This document shows, piece by piece, positions 41,661-50,006 of a stretch of 64,000 nt of DNA (positions within the stretch are counted from its first letter, which is position 1; every line of letters starts with the position of its first letter). The notes below the pieces were generated by a model that ran no database searches, was not told the origin of the DNA, and was given only the letters and a program-made list of their open reading frames with translations. The DNA lies in assembly GCF_014191875.1 (NCBI RefSeq), contig NZ_JACHXD010000006.1, positions 1 to 64,000 on the forward strand, given 5' to 3'. Source of the DNA: Pseudoduganella violacea (GTDB lineage: Bacteria; Pseudomonadota; Gammaproteobacteria; Burkholderiales; Burkholderiaceae_D). The position numbers and the translations under genes were made by a program.

Positions 41661-42437
41661 ATGACTTTCACCGATGCCCTGGGCCGCGAACACGCCCCCG
41701 CCCCCGATGCCCGCATTGTTTCACTTGTGCCATCGATCACCGAGCTGCTGTGCGATCTGGGACTGAGCCAGAAGTTAGTGGGCCGCACCGGTTTCTGTAT
41801 CCATCCGGCCGAGGTGGTGCAGGCCATTCCCAAAATCGGCGGCACCAAGGATGTCAACTTCGACAAGATCCGCAAGCTCGCGCCCAGCCACCTGGTGGTG
41901 AATATCGACGAGAACGAAAAGCCGACGGTGGAAAAGCTGGCCGAATTCGTGCCGCACATCGTGGTCACGCATCCCGTGACACCGCTGGATAATCTGGAAT
42001 TGGCGCGCCTGATGGGCGGCGTGTTCTGCGCGCAGCAGGCGGCCGAGGATTGGTGCGCGGCTTTCGCGGCCGAATACGCTGCCTTGCAGGCCGCGCCCAA
42101 AGGCCCGCCGCAGCGCGTGTTGTACTGCATCTGGCAAGACCCGTGGATGAGTGTTTCGGGCGATACCTACATCGCCCGCATGCTGGCGCAGATCGGCTGG
42201 AGCATCCCGAACCTGGGCGCGGCGCGCTATCCGCGTTTCGACTGGACGCCGGAGCTGCTGGCGCAGATCGACCAGGTGCTGCTGTCGTCCGAGCCTTACC
42301 GCTTTACCGAGGCGCATGCGGATGCGCTGGAAAAACAGATCGGCAAACCGGTGCAGCTGGTCGATGGGGAAATGATGTCCTGGTATGGCAGCCGCGCCTT
42401 GCAGGGACTACGCTATCTGCGCGGCTTGAGCGCATAG
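41661..42437 (+). CDS. BtuF-like helical-backbone metal/cobalamin receptor protein
   Basis: The 258-residue product (MTFTDALGREHAPAPDARIVSLVPSITELLCDLGL) has the BtuF/TroA-like class III binding-protein fold, with LVGRTGFCIHPAE, IPKIGGTKDVNFDKI and VVNIDENEKP. No signal peptide is visible, so it acts in the cytosol or is a family member of unknown ligand. ATG at 41661 is preferred over an upstream ATG. No permease is adjacent. Confidence 0.78.
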   Translation: MTFTDALGREHAPAPDARIVSLVPSITELLCDLGLSQKLVGRTGFCIHPAEVVQAIPKIGGTKDVNFDKIRKLAPSHLVVNIDENEKPTVEKLAEFVPHIVVTHPVTPLDNLELARLMGGVFCAQQAAEDWCAAFAAEYAALQAAPKGPPQRVLYCIWQDPWMSVSGDTYIARMLAQIGWSIPNLGAARYPRFDWTPELLAQIDQVLLSSEPYRFTEAHADALEKQIGKPVQLVDGEMMSWYGSRALQGLRYLRGLSA

Positions 42438-42476
42438 AGCCAGAGGGGGGCATACGCCGCGGCCCACAAAAACAAA

Positions 42477-42500
42477 AGGCGCCGTTGCCGGCGCCTGCTT
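42477..42500 (+). terminator. Terminator between the BtuF-like and HPF genes
   Basis: AGGCGCCG-TTGC-CGGCGCCT followed by GCTTTCTG. It lies between the plus-strand BtuF-like stop and the minus-strand HPF stop and can serve both. Confidence 0.65.
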
Positions 42501-42514
42501 TCTGATCTACCTGA

Positions 42515-42865
42515 TTACTCAGCCTGTTCCTCGAAGTCCGGCGTCGCGTGACGCTTATCGTACAGGCGCCCCAGGGTGCTGTCGACCGAGCGTTTCAGCT
42601 TTTCCACCGCGCCGCTGATGGACTGGTGCAGGGTGGCGTCATGATCGCTGACGGCAATCGGCTGGTAGCCATTGAGGCGCGCTTCGATCGTGCAGCGGAT
42701 TTCGCCATCGGCCGATTTTTGCGCATGGTTATTACTGAGGTGAACTTCGACACGGCTAATGTGTTCGCCGAACCGGTTGAGCGCAGTGCTGACGACATTG
42801 TGTACATGGTCGTCCAGGCCTGCATGACGTTCGATGGTTTTATCGGTGTTCACATGGATTTGCAT
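42515..42865 (-). CDS. HPF/RaiA-family ribosome hibernation-type protein
   Basis: The 116-residue protein starts MQIHVNTDKTIERHAGL at ATG 42865. Its HPF-type domain is HVHNVVSTALNRFGEHISRVEVHLSNNH and SDHDATLHQSISGAVEKLKRSVDSTLGRL. It lacks the long-form C-terminal domain and resembles short HPF or YfiA. It probably binds the 30S decoding site in stationary phase. It is not next to rpoN, so it may be a secondary copy. Confidence 0.83.
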   Translation of the reverse strand: MQIHVNTDKTIERHAGLDDHVHNVVSTALNRFGEHISRVEVHLSNNHAQKSADGEIRCTIEARLNGYQPIAVSDHDATLHQSISGAVEKLKRSVDSTLGRLYDKRHATPDFEEQAE

Positions 42866-42956
42866 TTGCTGCTCCCGTTTGTTCATCAAGTCGCGTATCA
42901 ACGCGATTCCATCTTACTCCTTTTGGCGGAACTTGCAGGGTAGCGCAGCGGAATAC

Positions 42957-43616
42957 TCAACTATTCAACATTGAGGCTGCAATATTCACGGACAGCCCCA
43001 ATATAACCAGATTAAAGAAGAAACTGAGCACCGACTGCCCCAGCACCAGCTTGCGCAGCGACTGCGATTGCACGCATACGTCCGAGGTCTGCGCCGCCAC
43101 CGCGATGGTGAAAGAGAAGTAGAGGAAGTCCCAGTAATTGGGCTGGCAATCGCGGTCGGGAAATTGCAGCGGACGCCGCGTCGGCGCGGCGTTGTAATAG
43201 AGGTGGGCGTAATGGCTGCAGAACAGCATGCCGACCAGGAACCAGGAGCCGAGCAGGGTCAGGACCGCAAAGGCGTAGTGCGGCGGCCGGTCGCCTGGCG
43301 GCAGGTCTTTCACGGCCGCCAGCTCCGAGCTGATGGCGGCAAGACTCATGCAGGCGGCCACGCAGAGCGTCAGCAGTATCACGGCCGCATTCTCGTCCTG
43401 GGCGGCCGCGATGCGGCGCACCTTGCGGTAGTCGGCGCGCGCCATCATCCACATCATGCTCAGCAGATAGGCCCACACCGCCACATTCCAGGCGGTGAGC
43501 AGGCGTGTCAGCAGCGTCCACGCGGAAGGCAGCAGCAGGCCCGCCACCGCGCCAAGCGCAATGGCCAGGCTAAGGTGCGGGCGGCTGCGGATGAATTGAT
43601 GGGCTGGTGAGCGCAT
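42957..43616 (-). CDS. DUF1345 family integral membrane protein
   Basis: The 219-residue protein has five or more helices and the DUF1345 block PNYWDFLYFSFTIAVAAQTSDV, with LVLGQSVLSFFFNLVILGLSVNIAASM near the end. The function is unknown; it resembles a channel-like pore with TIxVAxQTSDV. It is 12 bases from the MFS stop upstream on the same strand. Confidence 0.85.
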   Translation of the reverse strand: MRSPAHQFIRSRPHLSLAIALGAVAGLLLPSAWTLLTRLLTAWNVAVWAYLLSMMWMMARADYRKVRRIAAAQDENAAVILLTLCVAACMSLAAISSELAAVKDLPPGDRPPHYAFAVLTLLGSWFLVGMLFCSHYAHLYYNAAPTRRPLQFPDRDCQPNYWDFLYFSFTIAVAAQTSDVCVQSQSLRKLVLGQSVLSFFFNLVILGLSVNIAASMLNS

Positions 43617-43628
43617 AGCGTGCCAATC

Positions 43629-44864
43629 TTACACTTTATGGTGGGGGAAGCGGTCCATGCGTGACAGGACGGGAAAACGCCAGGCCCACAAGCCCGTCAC
43701 CAGCAAGGTGGCGGCGCCGCCGAAGATGACGGCGCGCGTCAGCCCGAACCAGCCGGCAGTCAGTCCCGACTCGAACTCGCCCAGCTCATTGGAGGCGCCG
43801 ATGAAGACGGCGTTGACGGCGCTGACCCGGCCCCGGATCGCATCCGGCGTTTCGAACTGCACCAGCAGGTGCCGCACATAGACGCTGATCATGTCGCCCG
43901 CGCCCATCAGCAGCAGGGCGCCCAGCGCGACGGCGAAACTGGTGGTCGCGCCGAGCACGATGGTGCCGGCGCCGAACACCGCCACGCCGCCGAACATCCA
44001 GACGCCGACGCGGCGCGTGATGGGAATGAAGGCCAGCGTCACCGAGCACAGCGCCGCGCCGATCGCCGGCGCGGTGCGCAGCAGGCCAAGGCCACTGGGG
44101 CCGGTATGCAGCACGTCATGCGCCAGCGCCGGCAGCAGGGCGGTGGCGCCGCCGAACAGCACGGCGAACAGGTCGAGCGAGATGGCGCCCAGCATCACGG
44201 GACGCGAGAAGACGAAACGCAAGCCTTCCAGCACGCTGTGCCAGCTGGCCGGCTCCTTGCTGCGCACCTGCGGCGCGGGACGGGTGGCGGCCATCAGCAG
44301 CACGGCCGCCACCAGCAGCAATGCGGCGCTCAGGTACACCGCGCCCGGGCCGGCGATGTACAGCAGGCCGCCCAGCGTGGGGCCGAGGATCACCGCCACG
44401 TGGAAGCTGGAGCTGCTCAGCGCCACGGCCTTGCTGAACGATTCCTGCGGCACCATATTCACCAGCACCGCCTGCGTGGCGGGACTCATGAAGGCGCGCG
44501 CGCTGCCGAACAGCAGCAGCACGGCGAACACCGGCCACACGGCGCGCATGCCGCTGTAGGTAAAGGCCAGCAGCAGCAAGCCGCACAGCAGTTGCGCGCC
44601 CATGCAGCAGATGATGATGTTGCGGCGGTTGTGGCGGTCGGCCGCGTGGCCGGCGTAAAGGATCAGCAGCAGGAAGGGCGCGAACTGCGCCAGGCCGATC
44701 AGGCCCAGATAGAACAGATTGTGCGTCATCGCATACATCTGCCAGCCGATGGCGACGCTTTGCATTTGCACGGCCAGCGTGCCGAGGATGCGGGCGGAAA
44801 GATAGAAAGCGAAGTTGCGGTGCTTAAGGACGCTGAAGCCGTTCGATTCGGAGAGCAGGGACAT
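43629..44864 (-). CDS. MFS transporter (EntS/MFS_3-like)
   Basis: The 411-residue protein begins MSLLSESNGFSVLKHRNFAFYLSARILGTLAVQMQSVAIGWQMY, typical of the enterobactin-exporter-like branch. It has twelve hydrophobic segments and motif A-like YAGHAADRHNRRNIII. It starts at ATG 44864; the longer frame upstream is not coding. It may export siderophores or drugs. It probably shares a transcript with the DUF1345 gene. Confidence 0.87.
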   Translation of the reverse strand: MSLLSESNGFSVLKHRNFAFYLSARILGTLAVQMQSVAIGWQMYAMTHNLFYLGLIGLAQFAPFLLLILYAGHAADRHNRRNIIICCMGAQLLCGLLLLAFTYSGMRAVWPVFAVLLLFGSARAFMSPATQAVLVNMVPQESFSKAVALSSSSFHVAVILGPTLGGLLYIAGPGAVYLSAALLLVAAVLLMAATRPAPQVRSKEPASWHSVLEGLRFVFSRPVMLGAISLDLFAVLFGGATALLPALAHDVLHTGPSGLGLLRTAPAIGAALCSVTLAFIPITRRVGVWMFGGVAVFGAGTIVLGATTSFAVALGALLLMGAGDMISVYVRHLLVQFETPDAIRGRVSAVNAVFIGASNELGEFESGLTAGWFGLTRAVIFGGAATLLVTGLWAWRFPVLSRMDRFPHHKV

Positions 44865-44967
44865 GGGACGGACGTTGTGGCGGCATGCGGGTGCGGCCGG
44901 CATGCGGTGAAACATGTCCCGTCCGCCGCCGCCCGCCAGCGGACGATGGCGGACGGGGGCGGGGTGC

Positions 44968-45993
44968 TTAGGGCTTGGCCAGGTCGGCTTCGCTGGTGAA
45001 GGCGTCGGCGTAGAACTCTTCGTCCGGCAACTGGCACTGGGCGACGAAATCGCGTTTGGCGCTATCGACCACGATCGGCGCGCCGCAGGCATATACCTGA
45101 TGGCCGGACATATCGGGCAGGTCGGCCATCACCGCCTGGTGCACGAAGCCGGTGCGGCCGCTCCAGCCGTCTTCGGGCAGCGCGTTCGATACCACCGGCA
45201 CATAGGTGAAGTTGGGCATGTCGCTGGCCCATTGGCGGCACAGGGCGTCCATATACAAATCCTGCGGACGGCGCCCGCCCCAGTACAAGCGCATAGGACG
45301 CGTGGATTTGGCGCGCTGCATTTCCTCGACGATGGCCTTGATCGGCGCGAAGCCGGTGCCGGAAGCGAGGAAGACCATGGGCTTGTCCGATTCTTCGCGC
45401 ACGAAGAAGGTGCCGAGCGGGCCTTCGAAGCGCAGGATGTCGCGCTCCTTCATGGTGGTGAAGACCTGGTCGGTGAACAGGCCGCCCGGCATATGGCGGA
45501 TGTGCAGGGTGATCGGGCCGTTGTCGGGCGCGGTCGCCATGCTGTAGCTGCGGCGTTTGCCGTCGCGCAGCATGAATTCGATGTACTGGCCGGCGCGGTA
45601 TTTGAGCGCCTCGTTGGCCGGCAGCTGCAGCGAGATCACGATCACGTCCGGCGCCACTTTCTCCAGCGTCGCCACACGCGATGGCATTTTCTTGATCGGA
45701 TAGTCGCTGCTGCCCGCGACTTCGCGCGCTTCCAGCACCAGGTCGGAATGTGGCACGGCGCAGCAGAACAGCGAAAAGCCTTTTTCTTCTTCCTCCGGCG
45801 GCAGGGCGCGCTGCTGGTGCGGCTTGTGGCTCACGGCGCCGGACAAGACCTTGCCCTTGCAGGAGCTGCAGGCGCCGTTTTTGCAGCCATACGGCAGGCC
45901 GACGCCGGCGCGCATGGCGGCGGCCAGCACGGTTTCGTCTTCGTCACAGGGGAATTGATGGCCGCTGGGCTGAACGGTAATCTGAAAAGTCAT
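44968..45993 (-). CDS. CDP-6-deoxy-glucoseen-reductase-like flavoprotein (ferredoxin plus FNR domains)
   Basis: The 341-residue protein has a 2Fe-2S ferredoxin domain (residues 1-95) with YGCKNGACSSCKGKVL and a later CCAVP cysteine. The FAD domain has RSYSMATAPDNG, and the NAD domain has VFLASGTGFAPIKAI and YACGAP. This arrangement is widely annotated as CDP-6-deoxy-delta-3,4-glucoseen reductase in betaproteobacteria, but no deoxysugar genes are near. A general electron-transfer role to an unknown oxygenase is as likely. Confidence 0.87.
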   Translation of the reverse strand: MTFQITVQPSGHQFPCDEDETVLAAAMRAGVGLPYGCKNGACSSCKGKVLSGAVSHKPHQQRALPPEEEEKGFSLFCCAVPHSDLVLEAREVAGSSDYPIKKMPSRVATLEKVAPDVIVISLQLPANEALKYRAGQYIEFMLRDGKRRSYSMATAPDNGPITLHIRHMPGGLFTDQVFTTMKERDILRFEGPLGTFFVREESDKPMVFLASGTGFAPIKAIVEEMQRAKSTRPMRLYWGGRRPQDLYMDALCRQWASDMPNFTYVPVVSNALPEDGWSGRTGFVHQAVMADLPDMSGHQVYACGAPIVVDSAKRDFVAQCQLPDEEFYADAFTSEADLAKP

Positions 45994-46138
45994 ATTGGTC
46001 GGGGTGGATTTGGTAGGGTAAGCTTTTGATTCTTATGGTGTTTTCAAGCGAACGGTCGGGGTATTCTACACTACCCCTTTACTGCGGCCTAGCGGGCTGC
46101 GCCAGCGCGTTTTCGGCGCTCGCCCTACAATCGCGGCT

Positions 46139-47029
46139 ATGAAAACCAGAAAACCATCTTTCAAGCTGCCGCGCCTGCTGATTCTGGGCTGCGGCGACGT
46201 CGGCATGCGCCTGCTGCCGCTGCTGTGCCAGCGCTACCGCGTGTTTGCCGTGACCAGCCAGCCGGAGCGCCGCGCCGAATTGCGCGCCGCCGGCGCGGTG
46301 CCCATCGTCGCCGATCTCGACCAGCCGGCCACGCTGCGCCGCCTGGCGGGGCTGGCGCGGCGCATCGTGCACCTGGCGCCGCCGCAGACCGAGGGCCATC
46401 GCGATCGCCGCACGCGCCGCCTGGCGGCCGTATTGCCGGCGGCCCAGCTGGTGTATATCAGCACCACCGGCGTGTACGGCGATTGCGGCGGCGCGCTGTT
46501 TGACGAAACGCGCCCGGTGGCGCCGCGCAATGCGCGCGCGCTGCGCCGCGTCGATGCCGAGCAGGTGCTGCGCGCCTGGGCCCGGCGGCGTGGCGGCCGC
46601 GTCAGCATCCTGCGCGTGCCGGGCATTTATGCGGCCGACCGGCTGCCGCTCAAGCGGCTGCGCGACGGCACGCCGGCCTTGCTGGCGGAGCAGGATGTGT
46701 ATACCAACCACGTGCATGCCGATGATCTGGCGCAAATTGTTGTACGCGCGCTGCAACATGGCCAGCCGGGCCGGGTTTATCACGCCGTGGATGACAGTTG
46801 CATGAAGATGGGGGAGTATTTTGATGCAGTAGCGGATGTGTTCGGTTTGCCACGCCCGCCGCGGCTGGCACGCGCGGCGCTGACGGCGGCGGTGTCGCCG
46901 GCCTTGCTGTCTTTCATGTCGGAGTCGCGGCGTTTGAGCAACAAGCGGCTAAAGACGGAACTCGGCGTGCGCCTGGGGTACACTGACGTTACTGAAGGAT
47001 TGCAAGCCGCGCGTGCAAGCGCGGTGTAA
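46139..47029 (+). CDS. NAD-dependent epimerase/SDR (YeeZ-like)
   Basis: The 296-residue protein has an N-terminal Rossmann motif LLILGCGDVGMRLLPLL, a YISTTGVYGDCGG catalytic region and NHVHADDLAQIVVRAL. This fits atypical SDRs of the YeeZ type, often annotated as sugar epimerases. The substrate is unknown. The many Arg/Ala residues in the middle reflect the high GC. It is monocistronic. Confidence 0.83.
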   Translation: MKTRKPSFKLPRLLILGCGDVGMRLLPLLCQRYRVFAVTSQPERRAELRAAGAVPIVADLDQPATLRRLAGLARRIVHLAPPQTEGHRDRRTRRLAAVLPAAQLVYISTTGVYGDCGGALFDETRPVAPRNARALRRVDAEQVLRAWARRRGGRVSILRVPGIYAADRLPLKRLRDGTPALLAEQDVYTNHVHADDLAQIVVRALQHGQPGRVYHAVDDSCMKMGEYFDAVADVFGLPRPPRLARAALTAAVSPALLSFMSESRRLSNKRLKTELGVRLGYTDVTEGLQAARASAV

Positions 47030-47131
47030 GTTTTCTGCGCGATCCTGTCGGACCGCCTGCCTCGTTTGCGCTGTATCAAGCAAGGCATCGGCTGCTGCAC
47101 TAAGGTGAAGTCATGGTGTGAAGGAGGGCAT

Positions 47132-47380
47132 ATGCAGATCATCCAGCATCCCAGCAAGGAACAAGTCCGTGCTTACCTGGCGCAGCGTATTGCCCAGCGG
47201 CGACAGGAAGATTTGCCCCCTCCCACGCCCGCTGAAATCCGCCGCCAGCTAGGCTGGTCGCTCTGTCCCCACTCCGGCTATGCCGGCGCCTTGACCTTCC
47301 CCTCCACCGTCGCCCGCCTCTCGGCCCTGCTCTGCCTGGCATGGTTTTGCAGCGCCTTCTTGCCAAACAATTCTCGCTAA
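47132..47380 (+). CDS. Small protein with C-terminal membrane segment, unknown function
   Basis: The 82-residue product (MQIIQHPSKEQVRAYLAQRIAQRRQ, PPPTPAEIRRQLGW) has a basic helical front and a hydrophobic C-terminus (LSALLCLAWFCSAFL). ATG at 47132 follows AAGGAGGGCAT and is preferred over the longer frame. I recall similar small proteins in Oxalobacteraceae, but no function. Confidence 0.7.
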   Translation: MQIIQHPSKEQVRAYLAQRIAQRRQEDLPPPTPAEIRRQLGWSLCPHSGYAGALTFPSTVARLSALLCLAWFCSAFLPNNSR

Positions 47381-47404
47381 TCCTGTTGTATTTTCGAGCA
47401 GGAA

Positions 47405-47463
47405 ATTTCCTAGCATAGGAAATGGCGCTACAATCTATCAAATTCTCACAAATTTAAGTGAGA
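47405..47463 (+). promoter_or_regulatory. Candidate promoter/operator with two inverted repeats
   Basis: ATTTCCTA-GCA-TAGGAAAT (47405-47423) is a perfect palindrome just upstream of a -10-like TACAAT (47429-47434). A second inverted repeat TCTCAC-AAATTTAA-GTGAGA (47444-47463) follows. Both precede the HTH-like gene at 47628 by 165-225 bases. Confidence 0.45.
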
Positions 47464-47627
47464 GTTAAGCTATCAGCAACAAAACCGTGTATCATATCGT
47501 CCGTGTGCTGAAAAACGCGTCATTCGAGGCCTTTTCGAGCGCCAAATCGGTATAGCTTCGTTTTTTATTTTTTCAAAGTGTCGTGTTTTTGCAAAAATTC
47601 GGCCGATTCGATCCAAGAAAAGAGTTA

Positions 47628-47870
47628 ATGATGTCCCTCAAAGAAATTACGGCTTCGCCCACTTACAATCCCAATCGCGTTCTGGATGCGATTATCGAGA
47701 AACTGCAGCTCAAAAATGACGCGGCCCTGTCGCGCGCGCTGGAAGTGGCGCCGCCGGTCATCAGCAAAATCCGTCACAACACGCTGCCCATCGGTGCGAC
47801 CATCCTGATCCGCATGCACGAGATCAGCGATTTCAGCATCCGCGAACTGCGCGAGATGATGGCCCACTAA
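47628..47870 (+). CDS. Small HTH-like (phage-repressor-type) protein
   Basis: The 80-residue product (MMSLKEITASPTYNPNRVLDAIIEKLQLKNDAALSRALEVAPPVISKIRHNTLPIGATILIRMHEISDF) has a Cro/CI-like helix-turn-helix: ALSRALEVAPPVISKIRHN is the recognition part. ATG at 47628 or 47631. It is flanked upstream by palindromes and downstream by a strong terminator. It probably regulates its own promoter; its other targets are unknown. Confidence 0.78.
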   Translation: MMSLKEITASPTYNPNRVLDAIIEKLQLKNDAALSRALEVAPPVISKIRHNTLPIGATILIRMHEISDFSIRELREMMAH

Positions 47871-47890
47871 GCTGCGCCAGTCTCATGCAA

Positions 47891-47932
47891 AACGGCCGCT
47901 CCTGGCAACAGGAGGCGGCCGTTGTTTTTTGT
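47891..47932 (+). terminator. Rho-independent terminator after the HTH gene
   Basis: AACGGCCGCTCCT-GGCAAC-AGGAGGCGGCCGTT followed by GTTTTTTGTT. It is a long stem with one bulge and a T-run on the plus strand. It also lies at the end of the minus-strand repeat-protein gene. Confidence 0.85.
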
Positions 47933-47948
47933 TCCCTGCGTTTAGGGT

Positions 47949-48728
47949 TTAAGCCAGGCGCGGGCGCTGCGCGTAGAAGGCATCGGTTTTCACGGCAGGC
48001 ACGCCCGAATACGCTTGCTTGGCCTGGCTGCTGGGCACGCCGGAGTAGGCCACCGAAGGCACGCCGGAATACGCCGTCTTGGCCTGTGCCGCCGGTACAC
48101 CGGAGTAAGCCGTCTGCATCTGGGCTGCCGGCACGCCGGAGTAAGCCGTTTCAGCACGTTGGGCCGGCACCCCCGAGTAAGCCGTTTGCGCCTGCGCCGC
48201 CGGCACGCCGGAATAGGCTACCGAGGGAACGCCCGAGTACGCGGTTTTCGCGGCGGCGGCGGGGACCCCGGAGTAAGCCACAGTCGGCACGCCGGAATAG
48301 GCCGAGGCTTGCTGGGACGGCACACCGGAATACGCCTGTTCTGCCCGCAGATAGCTTTCGCCGAAAGTGCTTTCATACAATTCCTTCATGCGCTCGCCGA
48401 CGCGGTGGTGGGCTTCCAGGTCGTCTTCGCCGCGCAGGCCGATATACGGGAAGTGGTGCAGGAAGTAACCAAATACGGCGTCGCAATCGATGGCGTATTT
48501 CATGGTGTCGAGAATATGGTAATGCCAGAAGGTATCGACATCCTTGAGCGGCGCGGTCTGCTCATGCGGGAAGGTTTTCATCAGGTACAAGAAGCGGCGG
48601 TATTCGAACTCCACGGCATTGGCTTGCTGCAGCGACCAGCCTTCGCCCGATTCCTCGTGCATGATTTTTACTTTGATAGGTTCGAGGTCGAGGTCGGCGA
48701 TGGCTTTGAAGCTTTCTGCTGAAATCAT
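47949..48728 (-). CDS. GRDP/DUF1399-like domain protein with 11 AYSGVP repeats
   Basis: The 259-residue protein has an N-terminal domain (residues 1-131) with DVDTFWHYHILDTMKYAIDC. This resembles the WHxHxLDTxxYxxDC pattern of glycine-rich-domain (GRDP/DUF1399) proteins. From residue 132 to 244 it has eleven AYSGVP units separated by 2-6 residues rich in A, Q, S, T and K. It ends DAFYAQRPRLA. No signal peptide or membrane segment. Its neighbour (48993-49853) has a closely similar domain with eleven AWSGAAV-type units. The function is unknown; a multi-core peptide precursor or a self-assembling repeat protein are both possible. Confidence 0.85.
   Translation of the reverse strand: MISAESFKAIADLDLEPIKVKIMHEESGEGWSLQQANAVEFEYRRFLYLMKTFPHEQTAPLKDVDTFWHYHILDTMKYAIDCDAVFGYFLHHFPYIGLRGEDDLEAHHRVGERMKELYESTFGESYLRAEQAYSGVPSQQASAYSGVPTVAYSGVPAAAAKTAYSGVPSVAYSGVPAAQAQTAYSGVPAQRAETAYSGVPAAQMQTAYSGVPAAQAKTAYSGVPSVAYSGVPSSQAKQAYSGVPAVKTDAFYAQRPRLA
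47997..48335 (-). repeat. Coding tandem array of 11 AYSGVP units
   Basis: Eleven in-frame hexapeptide repeats with variable 2-6-residue linkers. Period varies from 8 to 12 residues. Codons vary between copies, so it is not a recent DNA-level expansion and not a CRISPR array. Confidence 0.9.
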
Positions 48729-48939
48729 GATAAATCCCTTTGTATGAATGGAGGAGAAAGGGACGCCGTCCGTGGCCTGCTGTTATCTGGCTGGGCGTCG
48801 AGCACGTTCGGGATATTGGGAACGATGAATTGATGCGGGGCAACAAAAACGTCATCAACGAAGCTCAGTATAAGCAGGATGTTGCGGAATACAAGCCGGG
48901 ATTTCGAAAAATCTGATGCTGTAGCGCAACTGCGACACG

Positions 48940-48973
48940 CGCCTCCGGCGCCTGTTTTTTGGCGCCGGAGGCG
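48940..48973. repeat. 13-bp hairpin between the twin repeat-protein genes
   Basis: CGCCTCCGGCGCC, 8-base T-rich loop, GGCGCCGGAGGCG. It lies 20 bases after the stop of the upstream twin (minus strand). There is no T-run after it, so it may be an mRNA-stability stem. Confidence 0.7.
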
Positions 48974-48992
48974 GGAGGGGACTCAAGCCGGA

Positions 48993-49853
48993 TCAGGCTT
49001 GCTGGGGCAGGGCAGGGCGGCTGGTGTAGAAGCTGGTGGGCTGGCTCACGGCCGCACCCGACCAGGCGGTCTGGGCCGGGGCTGCGCCCTGTTGCACTGC
49101 CGCACCCGACCAGGCGGTTTGGGCTTCGGCCGCGCCCGCCTGCACGGCGGCGCCGGACCAAGCCGTTTGCGCCTGTACCGCTGCACCGGACCAGGCGGTC
49201 TGCGCCTGCACCGCCGCACCGGACCAGGCCGTTTGTGCTTGCGGCGTTGCTTTCTGCACCGTCGCGCCCGACCAGGCCGTCTGTGCTGGTTGCGTCTCTT
49301 TTTGCACGGCGGCGCCGGACCAGGCGGTCTGTGCTTGCACCGCTGCACCGGACCAGGCCGTTTGCGCCTGCACCGCGGCGCCGGACCAGGCGGTTTTCGC
49401 TTCCACCGCGGCGCCGGACCAGGCGGTCTGCTCGCCCTGCTGCACGGCGGCGCCCGACCAGGCGGCCTGGCTGCGCGCATACGGTTCGTTGAAGGTTTCT
49501 TCGTACAGCTCTTTCATGCGCTGGCCGACGCGGGCGTGGGCCACTTCATCGTCCTCGCCACGCAGGCCGATGTAAGGGAAATGGTGCAGGAAGTAACCGA
49601 ACACGGCCTGGCAATCGACGGCGTATTTCATGGTGTCGAGAATATGGTAGTGCCAGAAAATATCCACATCCATCAGCGGCGCGGTTTGTTCTTGGGGAAA
49701 CTTCTTCATCAGGTACAGAAAACGGCGGTATTCGAATTCCACCGCATTGGCGCGCTCCAGGCTCCAGCCCTCCCCGGATTCGACGTGCATCAGCTTGACC
49801 TTGATCGGGTCCAGATCCAGTTCAGCGATAGCCTTGAAGTCGGTTGCGTTCAT
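48993..49853 (-). CDS. GRDP/DUF1399-like domain protein with 11 AWSGAAV-type repeats
   Basis: The 286-residue twin of the protein downstream. Residues 1-130 are closely similar to it (DVDIFWHYHILDTMKYAVDC, HHFPYIGLRGEDD). Residues 131-269 hold eleven AWSGAAV or AWSGATV units, most followed by QAQT, with longer linkers in some. It ends TSFYTSRPALPQQA, sharing FYxxRPxL with its twin. No signal peptide. The two genes are in tandem on the minus strand, about 260 bases apart, each with its own ribosome site. Confidence 0.85.
   Translation of the reverse strand: MNATDFKAIAELDLDPIKVKLMHVESGEGWSLERANAVEFEYRRFLYLMKKFPQEQTAPLMDVDIFWHYHILDTMKYAVDCQAVFGYFLHHFPYIGLRGEDDEVAHARVGQRMKELYEETFNEPYARSQAAWSGAAVQQGEQTAWSGAAVEAKTAWSGAAVQAQTAWSGAAVQAQTAWSGAAVQKETQPAQTAWSGATVQKATPQAQTAWSGAAVQAQTAWSGAAVQAQTAWSGAAVQAGAAEAQTAWSGAAVQQGAAPAQTAWSGAAVSQPTSFYTSRPALPQQA
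49047..49463 (-). repeat. Coding tandem array of 11 AWSGAAV-type units
   Basis: Eleven in-frame units; typical period 11 residues (TAWSGAAVQAQ), extended to 16 in four of them. Each unit keeps one Trp in a WSG context. Confidence 0.9.
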
Positions 49854-50006
49854 TGGTAGTTCCTTTCAGTGATAGTGGCTGGTGAGAAAGAAAAAACTGC
49901 GTGGTGCAAGCACATTCTTGCCGACGTGATGTCCGGCAATCTTGATTTTCATCAAGCTTTTTTGAAGCAAATTCCTAAAATCGCACGTGAATTTTCCGGT
50001 CATGGC

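Noticed and set aside
47997-49463. Regularly spaced repeats suggesting a CRISPR array
   Set aside because: Units are in-frame peptide repeats with variable codons and 2-10-residue linkers; no constant DNA repeat of 24-37 bases.
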